Below are positions 33,658 to 41,099 of a DNA stretch of 64,000 nt, in pieces. Origin of the DNA: a virus; the IMG/VR virus record IMGVR_UViG_3300043788_000169, positions 62,001 to 126,000 of that record; one strand, 5' to 3'. The position numbers and the translations under genes are program-made. How positions within the stretch are numbered: position 1 is the first letter of the stretch; every line of letters starts with the position of its first letter. Below the pieces are notes generated by a model. It saw nothing but the letters and a program-made list of their open reading frames with translations, had not been told where the DNA came from and made no database searches.

Positions 33658-33929
33658 GACGCCGGCCGCGGGGGAGCAATCCAGCATCCTGGCTGGCTCG
33701 CGTCGAAACGCTCATACCATGCATCGCTGGCAGCCTCCGCCTGTGCGTGCGCCTCCGCGCTGTCACGCGGCTGTGCGTCAAGCTCAGCCTGCCTAGCTGT
33801 GCGCTGGTGATACGCGAAATTCTGTTCCGCTATCCTGTTGTACGCTCCGCCCTGCGCGACGTGGCCACAAGTGCAGGTGATGAAACGCTCACCTAGCATT
33901 GTCCGGTCGCTGGAAATCTCGTGCTTCAT
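33654..33929 (-). CDS. Small zinc-site protein, first gene of unit I
   Basis: 91 residues, ATG eight bases after the leader GGAGG. FITCTCGHVAQGG supplies two Cys and a His, and a later His and Cys could complete a zinc site; a long Ala/Glu-rich helix (DAQPRDSAEAHAQAEAASDA) follows. Function unknown. Confidence 0.68.
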   Translation of the reverse strand: MKHEISSDRTMLGERFITCTCGHVAQGGAYNRIAEQNFAYHQRTARQAELDAQPRDSAEAHAQAEAASDAWYERFDASQPGCWIAPPRPAS

Positions 33930-33966
33930 GGTCCTAGCCTCCGTTTGTGGGCTTTGCTGTGTCCTC

Positions 33967-33996
33967 ATTGTCTCATGCCGGTAGACACGTGTCAAC
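33967..33996 (-). promoter_or_regulatory. Palindromic promoter I
   Basis: GTAGACACGTGTCAAC at 33981-33996. On minus: TTGACA (33995-33990), 17-base spacer, GACAAT (33972-33967), leader AGCCCACAAACGGAGG. Drives five overlapping small genes down to 32662. Confidence 0.84.
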
Positions 33997-33999
33997 CAC

Positions 34000-34043
34000 A
34001 GCCGCGGACCCCCGCACCTCTGCAGGCACGGGGGTCCGCGGCT
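34000..34043 (-). terminator. Very strong hairpin terminator
   Basis: Perfect 15-bp inverted repeat AGCCGCGGACCCCCG / CGGGGGTCCGCGGCT with a 14-base loop, after the minus gene ending at 34104 and immediately before promoter I. No U tract. Confidence 0.75.
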
Positions 34044-34103
34044 CTAGGTGGCCTCCTAGTCGCGGCCGGCTGTGCCCGCGGGGAGGTCATCCCACGCGGT
34101 GTG

Positions 34104-35318
34104 CTATATGCGCCATCCGTCTCGGCCTACTTCGCGCAGAACCGTGCACGAGCGTGCCTTGACTTTGTCTCCCAGAGCGATCATGGAAGCCACGTCCACG
34201 GCACAGGCCATGAAGCGCGTTGCGGAGCGGTCATAGCCGAGCGCTTCCCCCACCGTGGCACAGAAGTGCAGACCGTTGCCGCAAACCTCGGTTGGCCGGT
34301 AGTCCGGGGCGGTCACGGTCCGGCCTGGCAGGTACAGGCCAACGCCATTCGCTTGGCCGTTGTCTGACCAGCCGTCCGCACGCACAGCCTTGTAAAGCTC
34401 CACCGTGGCCGGCAGTTCGCTGTTCGGCGTGGCTATGAGGCGATGCCCGGCCAGCCATTCCGCACGCTCACGGGGGATACGCTCGCGCGCTTCCTTGCGA
34501 GCCTGCGCCTCCGCGCGCTTGCGTGCCCGCGCTGCTTTCTCCGCCGCGTGCCGCTCCGCCTCTTCCCGCGCTGCGCGCTCTTCCGGCAGTTCCGGCATGC
34601 GCCGCGCGTCCGGATCGATCACCATGCCGGAGCTGTCCACGCGGATACCGTCATAGAAGATCACCGGTCGTTGCTGTGAGCCGTAGTCGGCAGCCTTCGA
34701 GCCGTGGCAGTTGTGGCATGTGGCCTTGTGGCGGCCGATCACACCCTGCCCGCGGTGCCTGTTCCATTGCCCGACTACGGACGTTCGCATGGGCTGGTCA
34801 GTCAGCGGCCGGCCGTTCCGTCGTAGTGGTTGCGGTGTGGTCCGGACTGCTGAGGGGTGCTGCAGATCGTAGTTCACGCTCCACTCGCTACCCGGGTAGG
34901 TCTCTCCGTCTACCTCAGTCATCCATGCTGAGTAGTCGGCCGTCCGGTAGTAGCTGACCCTGCCCCAGTCGTCTACGGTGACCAGCCCCGTGCCCTTGCA
35001 CGTCCGGCACTTCTGGACCTTGGCCGGCATGCGGGGGTCGGAACTGTGCCACACAGCCCAGACGCCACGGTGTGAGTACACCCGCGCGGGCCCGTAGCCA
35101 TTGATCCTGTCTTTGGTGGTGACGGTCTCCCACCCGCCAGTGTTCAGGGTGTACGTGCCGTCTGCATGGATGGTCACCACGTCTGTGTTGTGGAGCCGCA
35201 CCGCGTAGTCTTCCCCGCGCTGCACTAGATAAGTGTTGTTCTGGAGCAAGCGCCGCTTGCCGTAACCGCGATCTTGTGCACGCGCCATCCTGGTCTGTGC
35301 GTCTTGGTAGCTGAGCAT
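34104..35318 (-). CDS. Large cassette protein with zinc motifs and DUF7666-like end
   Basis: 404 residues. Parts in order: N-terminal alpha/beta domain (DYAVRLHNTDVVTIHADGTY, ARVYSHRGVWAVW); DnaJ-like zinc repeats CRTCKGTG near 105 and CHNCHGSK near 205; a highly charged Ala/Arg/Glu helix at 245-295 (EERAAREEAERHAAEKAARA); and a C-terminal domain (ELYKAVRADGWSDNG, GRTVTAPDYRPTEVCGNGLH, KVKARSCTVLREV) that resembles the DUF7666 fold of phage proteins. No enzymatic function can be named. Single-gene unit from promoter J, closed by the 34000-34043 hairpin. Confidence 0.75.
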   Translation of the reverse strand: MLSYQDAQTRMARAQDRGYGKRRLLQNNTYLVQRGEDYAVRLHNTDVVTIHADGTYTLNTGGWETVTTKDRINGYGPARVYSHRGVWAVWHSSDPRMPAKVQKCRTCKGTGLVTVDDWGRVSYYRTADYSAWMTEVDGETYPGSEWSVNYDLQHPSAVRTTPQPLRRNGRPLTDQPMRTSVVGQWNRHRGQGVIGRHKATCHNCHGSKAADYGSQQRPVIFYDGIRVDSSGMVIDPDARRMPELPEERAAREEAERHAAEKAARARKRAEAQARKEARERIPRERAEWLAGHRLIATPNSELPATVELYKAVRADGWSDNGQANGVGLYLPGRTVTAPDYRPTEVCGNGLHFCATVGEALGYDRSATRFMACAVDVASMIALGDKVKARSCTVLREVGRDGWRI

Positions 35319-35357
35319 TGGTGCCGCCTCCGTTTGTGGGCTTGACCTTGTGACCTC

Positions 35358-35388
35358 ACCTTAGCATGGCTGGTAGACACGTGTCAAC
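35358..35388 (-). promoter_or_regulatory. Palindromic promoter J
   Basis: GTAGACACGTGTCAAC at 35373-35388. On minus: TTGACA (35387-35382), 18-base spacer, TAAGGT (35363-35358), leader AGCCCACAAACGGAGG. Confidence 0.86.
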
Positions 35389-35390
35389 TA

Positions 35391-35428
35391 GAAACCTCCC
35401 GTACCCTGTGGCGGATACGGGAGGTTTC
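35391..35428 (-). terminator. Hairpin terminator
   Basis: Perfect 13-bp inverted repeat GAAACCTCCCGTA / TACGGGAGGTTTC with a 12-base loop, 17 bases beyond the stop of the minus gene at 35445 and abutting promoter J. Confidence 0.8.
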
Positions 35429-35444
35429 CGGGGTGAGCTGAGAG

Positions 35445-35975
35445 CTAGTCAGGCTCGCCTAGCGGGTCGGTCTGGCTGAGAATGTTGGTGATCAGCTCCG
35501 CGCGGTTGGGGATCGCCGGCGAACTCTCCAGCGCTTCCGTGATCTTGCGCCATTCCGCACGGGTGAGGTACGCGCTGAGAATGTCATCGTCGGCAATGCC
35601 GAACGTGTCCGACTCCCAGACGTAGAGCCGGCAGTTGTCGGCCACGTCGTAGGGGAAGTGCTCCTCCACCATGCTCTGTATGGCACGGTTCCACGTGTCC
35701 GGCCGGCCGCGGAAGAGCGGCGCATTGGCGCGCTTGTTGTCGAAGCTGGCAGCGAGGTTATACAGGGTGTCCGCCTTCGCACGGATCTTCCATGCGTCCT
35801 CATACTGGCCGGCGTCCGCGTAGCTGACCGCGGTGTCCCCTGCCTGATCGGCCGACTCGCTCAGCATGCGCCGCGCTTCATCGGCAACGTCGCGCCACGT
35901 CGTGGCCACGCTGAAATTATCGTCGCTCGCGTCCGGCCCGTATCCGGGCAGCCCGTAGGCAAGGATGTAGCGCAT
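35445..35975 (-). CDS. Unknown helical protein
   Basis: 176 residues. N-terminal RYILAYGLPGYGPDASDDNF is followed by helices (TTWRDVADEARRMLSESADQ, EDAWKIRAKADTLYNLAASF), then a mixed C-terminal domain. Acidic. Second gene of the minus side of promoter K. No family recognised. Confidence 0.68.
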   Translation of the reverse strand: MRYILAYGLPGYGPDASDDNFSVATTWRDVADEARRMLSESADQAGDTAVSYADAGQYEDAWKIRAKADTLYNLAASFDNKRANAPLFRGRPDTWNRAIQSMVEEHFPYDVADNCRLYVWESDTFGIADDDILSAYLTRAEWRKITEALESSPAIPNRAELITNILSQTDPLGEPD

Positions 35976-35980
35976 GGCGG

Positions 35981-36163
35981 TTACCTCCCCTGCCTGATCA
36001 GGTATCCGAAGCCGGCCGCGTCACGCTGGTCAGCGCGGAATGCGGCACGCTGCAGACTGGCACGCCGGCGGGCACGCTGCACGCGGCCGGCCTTGACGGC
36101 CAGGCGTTCAGCCAGCGGCGCACGCGGAGCCGCGTGCCGTGGGGTGGGGTTGGTGTCGTTCAT
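35981..36163 (-). CDS. 60-residue basic protein
   Basis: ATG eight bases after the leader GGAGG. Very Arg/Ala-rich (RLAVKAGRVQRARRRASLQR), probably nucleic-acid binding or structural. First gene of the minus side of bidirectional promoter K. Confidence 0.6.
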   Translation of the reverse strand: MNDTNPTPRHAAPRAPLAERLAVKAGRVQRARRRASLQRAAFRADQRDAAGFGYLIRQGR

Positions 36164-36201
36164 TGTTCTAGCCTCCGTTTGGTGGGCTTGCTTACAAGGT
36201 C

Positions 36202-36247
36202 AATCCTGCCATGGCGGTAGACACGTGTCAACCGCTCGTGTTAGTCT
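36202..36247. promoter_or_regulatory. Bidirectional palindromic promoter K
   Basis: GTAGACACGTGTCAAC at 36217-36232. Minus: TTGACA (36231-36226), spacer 18, AGGATT (36207-36202), conserved leader. Plus: TAGACA (36218-36223), spacer 18, TAGTCT (36242-36247), with an ATG six bases further, so the plus transcript is probably leaderless. Confidence 0.82.
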
Positions 36248-36253
36248 GTTCTC

Positions 36254-36433
36254 ATGAAGCGCAGAGTACCTAGCCGGCTGGCAAGCGCTCGCGCTTACTG
36301 GCGGCTGGCAGCTAAATCTCGCCTGTCGGGTGACTACCGGCAAGGTGATCACTGGCAGTCTGTAGGTGATCGGTTCTATCGGATGTATCAGAGAGATCTG
36401 GAAAGATCACTAGGGAACTCCGGCCGGCCGTAA
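36254..36433 (+). CDS. 59-residue basic protein, leaderless
   Basis: ATG 36254 to TAA 36433, six bases after the plus -10 of promoter K and without a ribosome site. Basic and aromatic (RLASARAYWRLAAKSRLSGD, DRFYRMYQRDLERSLG), predicted helical. Codon use is somewhat less GC-biased than in neighbouring genes. Nothing recognised. Confidence 0.65.
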   Translation: MKRRVPSRLASARAYWRLAAKSRLSGDYRQGDHWQSVGDRFYRMYQRDLERSLGNSGRP

Positions 36434-36454
36434 GCATGCACCGATGCCCAGAGC

Positions 36455-37057
36455 ATGCCTGTAGTCGACTCCCCGGACGTCTCAGATCTTCCGCCGGCGT
36501 TGCGGCCGCGTAAGGCCAGCCTGCCGGACGTACTGTCTGATCTTCCTGTCGGGTTTAACGTGCTAGCTCAGCCGCTAGCGCAGGGCCAGCGCGCGGAGCC
36601 GGAGCCGCTAGTTGTCCAGTGCTATCACTGCGCGCGTATCCGCCACAGTAAGTGCGCGCGCATCGCGGGCACCGGTCCCTGTCTGTGCTATCAGTGCCAC
36701 AGATTCAGGATCATTGCCGACGCTGAGAGCGCGCTCGTGTCGCATGACGCGCGGCGCATGGCGGAATCGCTGCAGCTCACGCTGATCTTGCTCGCTCAGC
36801 GCGCCAAGCGTGAGCCAATAGACAATCCGGACCCTTACCCCCCGCGGGCATGCGCGTGCGGCTGTGGCCGGCTCGTCTACAGCTCACCTCTTGGAGGCGC
36901 ACGGAAGAAATACGCGCGTCGCTCGTGCCGTGAGGCTGCGAGCATGCGAAGGTTCCGGGCCCGCAAACGTGAGGGTAAAACAGGGACGTTTGTATTCATC
37001 TCAGCGTTTGATGAGAATGGCTTTCCCCTGCCTGGCATGGTGGCTCCGCCGGCCTAG
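36455..37057 (+). CDS. Multi-cysteine (zinc) protein, unknown
   Basis: 200 residues. Two Cys-rich centres: CYHCARIRHSKC with CLCYQC at 69-95 and CACGCGRLVYSS with a later Cys at 145-170, the latter a ribbon form often found at the ends of phage DNA-binding proteins. Between them is a helix (MAESLQLTLILLAQRAKREP); the C-terminus carries RRFRARKREGKTG. Likely nucleic-acid binding. No strong ribosome site; start ATG 36455 is the first available after the previous stop. Confidence 0.62.
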   Translation: MPVVDSPDVSDLPPALRPRKASLPDVLSDLPVGFNVLAQPLAQGQRAEPEPLVVQCYHCARIRHSKCARIAGTGPCLCYQCHRFRIIADAESALVSHDARRMAESLQLTLILLAQRAKREPIDNPDPYPPRACACGCGRLVYSSPLGGARKKYARRSCREAASMRRFRARKREGKTGTFVFISAFDENGFPLPGMVAPPA

Positions 37058-37121
37058 GCGGGCCCTAGACCGGACGGTATGCCACGATGCAGCTATTTTG
37101 CGAGCTGTGGCGTGGCCAGCC

Positions 37122-37496
37122 TCACCAGTCCACGTCTATCCAGCAGATAGCCTCCCCGGGGCAGTCGCAGCGCTGACCGCGGTGTGAGCCGTCCGGAGCC
37201 GCGAGGTAGAGATCAGTGCGCAGCACCATTTCGGGTAGCGGGTAGTCAAGCGCGTGCGCCTCATCTACCAGAGCTTGCGCCGCGCGCTTGACTTCCGCCT
37301 CCGTGCCCACAGCTAGACGCGCGTCGTTTGGCTGCATCGGCTGGCACTGCCACAGCTCCCACTTAGGGCACCTGCCACACGTGCACGGACGCCGGCCCGG
37401 TTCCAGCCGCTGCAGCTCAGCACACGTGTGGATACCGTCCGGATACTCGCGGCCGACGCGTGCCACTTCGTCTATGGTCTCTTGGCTGATCTTCAT
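37122..37496 (-). CDS. Cys-rich protein, unknown
   Basis: 124 residues; ATG overlaps the previous TGA (ATGA). Possible zinc knuckle CTCGRCPKWELWQC near residues 38-51, and CDCPGEAIC near the C-terminus. Helical centre (EAEVKRAAQALVDEAHALDY). Second gene of the promoter L unit. No family recognised. Confidence 0.66.
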   Translation of the reverse strand: MKISQETIDEVARVGREYPDGIHTCAELQRLEPGRRPCTCGRCPKWELWQCQPMQPNDARLAVGTEAEVKRAAQALVDEAHALDYPLPEMVLRTDLYLAAPDGSHRGQRCDCPGEAICWIDVDW

Positions 37497-38437
37497 GAGA
37501 GCGCGCCAATCTGGTAACCGAGCCGGCTGGACATGGCGCGCATGCCGTCAAGGTCTCCGGCGCAACGGGGGTCGGCTGTGGCAATCGAGAGCGTGAGCGC
37601 CCCCCATACCATCCATAGCTCAGCGACTGACAGCACCCATGGCTGTGGGTCGCTGAGCTTGCCGCGGAGCGCGCGGAGCCGCGCGGCGTTGGCTTCCGTC
37701 ACGCCGGCGTTCTCCAGCGTGCTCAGCGTGTTCTCTGCGGCATCCTGAGCCATGGCACGCTCAGCGCTCGTGAGCAGTCCGGCCGGCCGCGGGTAGGTCT
37801 GTATCGGCTGTGCTTTCCCGTTGACGTTCTGGACGTGATCGCCGGCGTACTCAGCCGACCACACTCGCTCGCGGTCGGCTTCCTGCGCCCACAGCTCAGA
37901 AGCCATGAGCGCGGCCGAGTCAAAGCCGATCCCCGCGTACTGCTCTAGCGCTTGCGCTATGAGTCCCCAGCATGCGCACGTTCCCGCGTGCACCGGATTG
38001 CCGCACGTGTGGCACCAATCGGGGCCACCCCGTGAGCGCAGCCACGCGTCTACCGCGTCCGTGACCGCATTGGCCATGGCCGTCTCAGCATCGCTGAACA
38101 TCACCTCGCTCAGGTCATCCCCGCGCGGCTGGTAGCCGTCAAGCGCGCTGATCACGTACTCGTTGGCGTCCACATGATCATGCAGCTCAGCAAACGAGCG
38201 CGCGGTGTCCGGGATGACGCCGGCTGTCATGTCCTCCGTGATCATGCGCTGAACGTCGGCCGCGTAGCGCTGAATCTGTGCCGGCTCCGGCACTATCGCC
38301 TGTGCCTCACGGTGAGCTGTCGACCGTAGGCAGTTCCCGCACGTGACGTCCGACCATGCGTTCGTGTCCATGACCGTACGTGCGCGCAGTCCGCATGCGG
38401 TGTAGTCGCTTGGTGGTGTCCTGTGGTGAGTCTTCAC
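37493..38437 (-). CDS. Large cassette protein with two zinc motifs
   Basis: 314 residues from GTG 38437, nine bases after the leader GGAGG. N-terminal DYTACGLRAR...VTCGNCLRS resembles the CGxxxx...VTCxxCL zinc motif of small actinophage proteins; a second site is WCHTCGNPVHAGTCACWG near 140. The rest is largely helical (GDDLSEVMFSDAETAMANAV). No enzyme motif seen. Confidence 0.7.
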   Translation of the reverse strand: MKTHHRTPPSDYTACGLRARTVMDTNAWSDVTCGNCLRSTAHREAQAIVPEPAQIQRYAADVQRMITEDMTAGVIPDTARSFAELHDHVDANEYVISALDGYQPRGDDLSEVMFSDAETAMANAVTDAVDAWLRSRGGPDWCHTCGNPVHAGTCACWGLIAQALEQYAGIGFDSAALMASELWAQEADRERVWSAEYAGDHVQNVNGKAQPIQTYPRPAGLLTSAERAMAQDAAENTLSTLENAGVTEANAARLRALRGKLSDPQPWVLSVAELWMVWGALTLSIATADPRCAGDLDGMRAMSSRLGYQIGALS

Positions 38438-38473
38438 TGTGCCTAGCCTCCGTTTGTGGGCTGTGGAGTCTCC

Positions 38474-38504
38474 ACCGTATCATGCACGGTTGACACGTGT
38501 CTAC
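38474..38504 (-). promoter_or_regulatory. Palindromic promoter L (reversed orientation)
   Basis: GTTGACACGTGTCTAC at 38489-38504, but the gene lies on the minus side, so the -35 is the weaker TAGACA (38503-38498). Spacer 18, -10 TACGGT (38479-38474), leader AGCCCACAAACGGAGG. The T arm points away from any gene. Confidence 0.78.
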
Positions 38505-38512
38505 TCAGCACA

Positions 38513-38542
38513 AGACCCCCGCACCAATCGGCGCGGGGGTCT
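38513..38542 (-). terminator. Hairpin terminator
   Basis: Perfect 10-bp inverted repeat AGACCCCCGC / GCGGGGGTCT with a 10-base loop, after the minus gene ending at 38560 and just before promoter L; on minus it is followed by TGTGC. Confidence 0.75.
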
Positions 38543-38559
38543 GTGTGGCTGTGCTGGCC

Positions 38560-38793
38560 CTAGTGCCGGCAGTGACAGCTAGCTAGGCATGCGGGACAGC
38601 CGAACGCCGTTCCGGGGGAGTGCGGCGAGGTGTGCTGTGGCGTGCTGTCGGCGCGCTCGTGCTGCCACGCGCTGGGCAGGAAACCTCCCCCGGACAGCCA
38701 TTCATCCAGACCGGCCATAGCGTCGGCCGCCTCCGTGGCATCCCCGTTTGCGTATGCCGCGCGGAAGTTGGCTAGTGCTGCGTTCGGGTCCAT
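38560..38793 (-). CDS. Small protein with Cys/His tail
   Basis: 77 residues from ATG 38793, nine bases after the leader GGAGG. N-terminal helix (NAALANFRAAYANGDATEAA) and C-terminal CPACLASCHCRH, a possible metal site. Single-gene unit on the minus side of promoter M. Confidence 0.66.
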   Translation of the reverse strand: MDPNAALANFRAAYANGDATEAADAMAGLDEWLSGGGFLPSAWQHERADSTPQHTSPHSPGTAFGCPACLASCHCRH

Positions 38794-38830
38794 TGCTCTG
38801 TGCCTCCGTTTGCTGGGCTGTGGAGACTCC

Positions 38831-38876
38831 ATAGTCCCATGCAGGGTAGACACGTGTCAACCGGACACGCTAGACT
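38831..38876. promoter_or_regulatory. Bidirectional palindromic promoter M
   Basis: GTAGACACGTGTCAAC at 38846-38861. Minus: TTGACA (38860-38855), spacer 18, GACTAT (38836-38831). Plus: TAGACA (38847-38852), spacer 18, TAGACT (38871-38876). Both transcripts carry the conserved CCCA..AAACGGAGGC leader. Confidence 0.83.
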
Positions 38877-38917
38877 CATCCCACGATGCACCGCCCACAA
38901 ACGGAGGCAAGACTCAG

Positions 38918-39238
38918 ATGGCAAAGATCTCAGCCCGTGGCGCAACCGCGCTATGCCAAGTCAAGGCCAGCAAACCGGAGCCAGGCACACAGCTCACGCA
39001 CGACGGCAAGGTGCACCTCACGCTGACACTGGCCAGCGACGGTCGTGTTCTGCGTCAGGTGCACCACAACTTCCGCAGCTCCACAGCCAAGAGCGGTTAC
39101 CGGCGCTCAGCCTCCGGCATGACGGTCGTAACCAAGCTCACCCGTGACGACATGGCCACGCGCTCCACAGCTCAGCTCAGCGCCGGACTGGCCCGCCTAG
39201 CGTGCCGGCTTGGCTTCACTCCAGACAGTGAGGCGTGA
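38918..39238 (+). CDS. Small basic protein, unknown
   Basis: 106 residues from ATG 38918, ten bases after the leader GGAGG. Basic and strand-rich (QLTHDGKVHLTLTLASDGRV) with HHNFRSSTAKSGYRRSASG in the middle. First of three plus-strand genes of promoter M. No family recognised. Confidence 0.68.
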   Translation: MAKISARGATALCQVKASKPEPGTQLTHDGKVHLTLTLASDGRVLRQVHHNFRSSTAKSGYRRSASGMTVVTKLTRDDMATRSTAQLSAGLARLACRLGFTPDSEA

Positions 39239-39243
39239 TCGCC

Positions 39244-39450
39244 ATGGCCTACAGCGAGACGTACACAGCCGACGTCGCGGCACAGTTCCTAGCGGATGCT
39301 GCTGTGCTTACGGCGGACGGACACGCACAGCTCGTGAACGCGCCGCATGGCGAGGTGAGCGGCACGGACACCCGCGCAAGCTTCGTGATCATGCTTGACG
39401 GCACGCCCTTTCGCGTGAGCGTGACGCCGGCCACAGCAGCGGAGGTGTGA
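39244..39450 (+). CDS. 68-residue beta-rich protein
   Basis: ATG 39244; an in-frame GTG at 39235 overlaps the previous stop and is the alternative start. AYSETYTADVAAQFLADAAV and ASFVIMLDGTPFRVSV suggest a small alpha/beta domain. The bases before ATG (GTGATCGCC) are repeated exactly before the next gene. Confidence 0.62.
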   Translation: MAYSETYTADVAAQFLADAAVLTADGHAQLVNAPHGEVSGTDTRASFVIMLDGTPFRVSVTPATAAEV

Positions 39451-39455
39451 TCGCC

Positions 39456-39653
39456 ATGGCTGTCAGGGCACCGGACGTACGCGAGGTGCGCGCCACCCCG
39501 GACGAGCTAGCGGACTGGCGCAAGCGCTACCCCCGCCGTGCCAATCACCCGCCTTACCGCGTCGAGTGCCGGAGGTGCGGGACGCGTATGTGGCTGTCCG
39601 GCATCGGGCTAGGTGCCCACAGGCGCAAGTGCCCCGGAGCCGGGCAGTCCTAG
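39456..39653 (+). CDS. 65-residue zinc-finger-like protein
   Basis: ATG 39456, ten bases after GGAGG; alternative GTG 39447 overlaps the previous stop. Contains CRRCGTRMWLSGIGLGAHRRKC, a C2HC-type arrangement with basic residues, as in small phage DNA-binding fingers. Last gene of the unit, followed by a hairpin. Confidence 0.65.
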   Translation: MAVRAPDVREVRATPDELADWRKRYPRRANHPPYRVECRRCGTRMWLSGIGLGAHRRKCPGAGQS

Positions 39654-39669
39654 TCCCCACGTTCAGCCA

Positions 39670-39706
39670 AACGGGCCGGAGGCGCACAGCAGCTCTCCGG
39701 CCCGTT
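39670..39706 (+). terminator. Hairpin terminator
   Basis: Perfect 12-bp inverted repeat AACGGGCCGGAG / CTCCGGCCCGTT with a 13-base loop, 16 bases after the stop at 39653. Confidence 0.8.
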
Positions 39707-39889
39707 CTCATGCGCCTAGGCGGGCCCCCCACAGGCCCTGCAGCTCTCCGCACAGCCGTTGCCCCATGGCGTCACATGGGGTTTCGTCCGGGCATGGCTG
39801 TAGGCATGATGTACTAAATTGCAGCTCCCCCGCCTACAGCCCGCTAGTAGCGTCTGCCCAGCGCTGAGATTCACGCTGGCAGCCGTTCA
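39707..39889. other. Intergenic stretch without a convincing gene
   Basis: Convergent intergenic region between terminators 39670-39706 and 39890-39919. It has no start with a ribosome site, no palindrome and no tRNA shape; contains scattered GCAGCTC words of the type more frequent near 41.3 kb. Confidence 0.5.
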
Positions 39890-39919
39890 GCCCTACCCGC
39901 ATGAGAGACCGGGTAGGGC
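39890..39919 (-). terminator. Hairpin terminator
   Basis: Perfect 10-bp inverted repeat GCCCTACCCG / CGGGTAGGGC with a 10-base loop, 35 bases beyond the stop of the minus gene ending at 39955. Confidence 0.72.
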
Positions 39920-39954
39920 AACCGGCAGAATCGCTCTCAGGGACGTACAGCCGC

Positions 39955-41025
39955 TTACAAGCGCTGCAGCCACGCGTCATCTATCGCGGCGTCCGTGTTG
40001 CGGTGGCGCCCCGTGTAGTCGCTCGGTATGTCCCACAGCTCTCCGGCGTGGCGTCCGCTCGTGGCGTCCTCTGCCTCCGCTATCGCTGACGCGCTGCAGC
40101 TCCCCGGAATCGGGCAGTCTGGCCCTAGCCGGCAGACACAGCCGGAATCGCTCAGCAGCTCCGCGCAGAAACAGGGGTCCGCACCATGCACGGGGCAGCC
40201 CGCGGCGTTGTCCGAGAGCGTGAGCGCAACTGCCACGGCAAGCACCTCCGCCTCACTGGGCACCGGAACGGCTACCGCGTCCAGCAGCGCGCACATGGCG
40301 CGGCAGTTGGGGCACACGGGCACGTCCTCGCCCATGAGTTCGCTGTAGGCGGTCAGCGTGCCGTCACACGGTGCTGAGCACTCTTCACAGCTCACGAGTT
40401 CGTCAGGGCAGGCAGCGGTAACCAGGAACGTCGTGTGGCACACGGGGCACATGGTCTCCCCGCCGGCCTGCGGGTAGTCAATCCAGACGCCGCAGCACTG
40501 CAGCATGAGCTGTGGAACCGGCTGTGCGGAGACTCGCGTGCTCAGCCCGTGTCGCTCGCTGATCTCGTCAATGAGCGCGTTCGTCTCCGCTACCTCGCGT
40601 GCGGCATCCGCCGGCAGCAGCTCCACGGGCTGATCCGGCCCCCACACGCCAAACTCAAAGAGGTCCGTCTCCGTGGCAAGCGCGGTGGTGAACCGCGCCG
40701 GCTTGGTGTTCTCATACCCCACGTAGTAGGGCTGGCCGTCGCGTTCGCACTGCTCAGCAACCGCGAGCATGGCCGGCTTGTCGCTCACGGCGTTCCAGCC
40801 GTGCGCCTCCGCCACCATGTCCCATGCCATGCGCTGACGCGGGCCAAGCGCCCTGTACTCTGCGCGGTAGGTGCCCGGACCGTCCGTACATCCGCTGTCC
40901 AGTGCTGACTCTTCCACGGCCGGCGCTATCCCGTGCGCACGCCTGTGCAGGTCGTTAATGCGTGCGTGCACGCTGAGCTGCAGATTCGCGTATGACGTGG
41001 CCTCTTGCGCGTAGTGGCTGTGCAT
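39955..41025 (-). CDS. Large Cys-rich protein with several zinc sites
   Basis: 356 residues, ATG eight bases after the leader GGAGG. The N-terminal 165 residues are helical (TYRAEYRALGPRQRMAWDMV). Residues about 170-310 hold a chain of Cys pairs: CCGVW, MCPVCHTT, CEECSAPC, CPNCRAMC, CPVHGADPCFC, CVCRLGPDCPIPGSC, enough for three or more zinc sites. Probably a scaffold or nucleic-acid-binding protein; no catalytic motif seen. Single-gene unit of promoter N. Confidence 0.7.
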   Translation of the reverse strand: MHSHYAQEATSYANLQLSVHARINDLHRRAHGIAPAVEESALDSGCTDGPGTYRAEYRALGPRQRMAWDMVAEAHGWNAVSDKPAMLAVAEQCERDGQPYYVGYENTKPARFTTALATETDLFEFGVWGPDQPVELLPADAAREVAETNALIDEISERHGLSTRVSAQPVPQLMLQCCGVWIDYPQAGGETMCPVCHTTFLVTAACPDELVSCEECSAPCDGTLTAYSELMGEDVPVCPNCRAMCALLDAVAVPVPSEAEVLAVAVALTLSDNAAGCPVHGADPCFCAELLSDSGCVCRLGPDCPIPGSCSASAIAEAEDATSGRHAGELWDIPSDYTGRHRNTDAAIDDAWLQRL

Positions 41026-41068
41026 GTCCTGTGCCTCCGTTTGGTGGGCTGGTTGGGTTGTGCATGCT

Positions 41069-41099
41069 CAGACTCCCAATGCAGTAGACACGTGTCTAC
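41069..41099 (-). promoter_or_regulatory. Palindromic promoter N (perfect palindrome)
   Basis: GTAGACACGTGTCTAC at 41084-41099 is a perfect 16-bp palindrome, so both arms give TAGACA rather than TTGACA. On minus the -10 is weak (GAGTCT or AGTCTG at about 41075-41069). Leader AGCCCACCAAACGGAGG follows. Confidence 0.72.

Noticed and set aside
35688-35702. Partial palindrome CCACGTGTCC inside the gene at 35445
   Set aside because: Only one half matches GACACGTGTC, it lies in coding sequence and has no -10 or leader.
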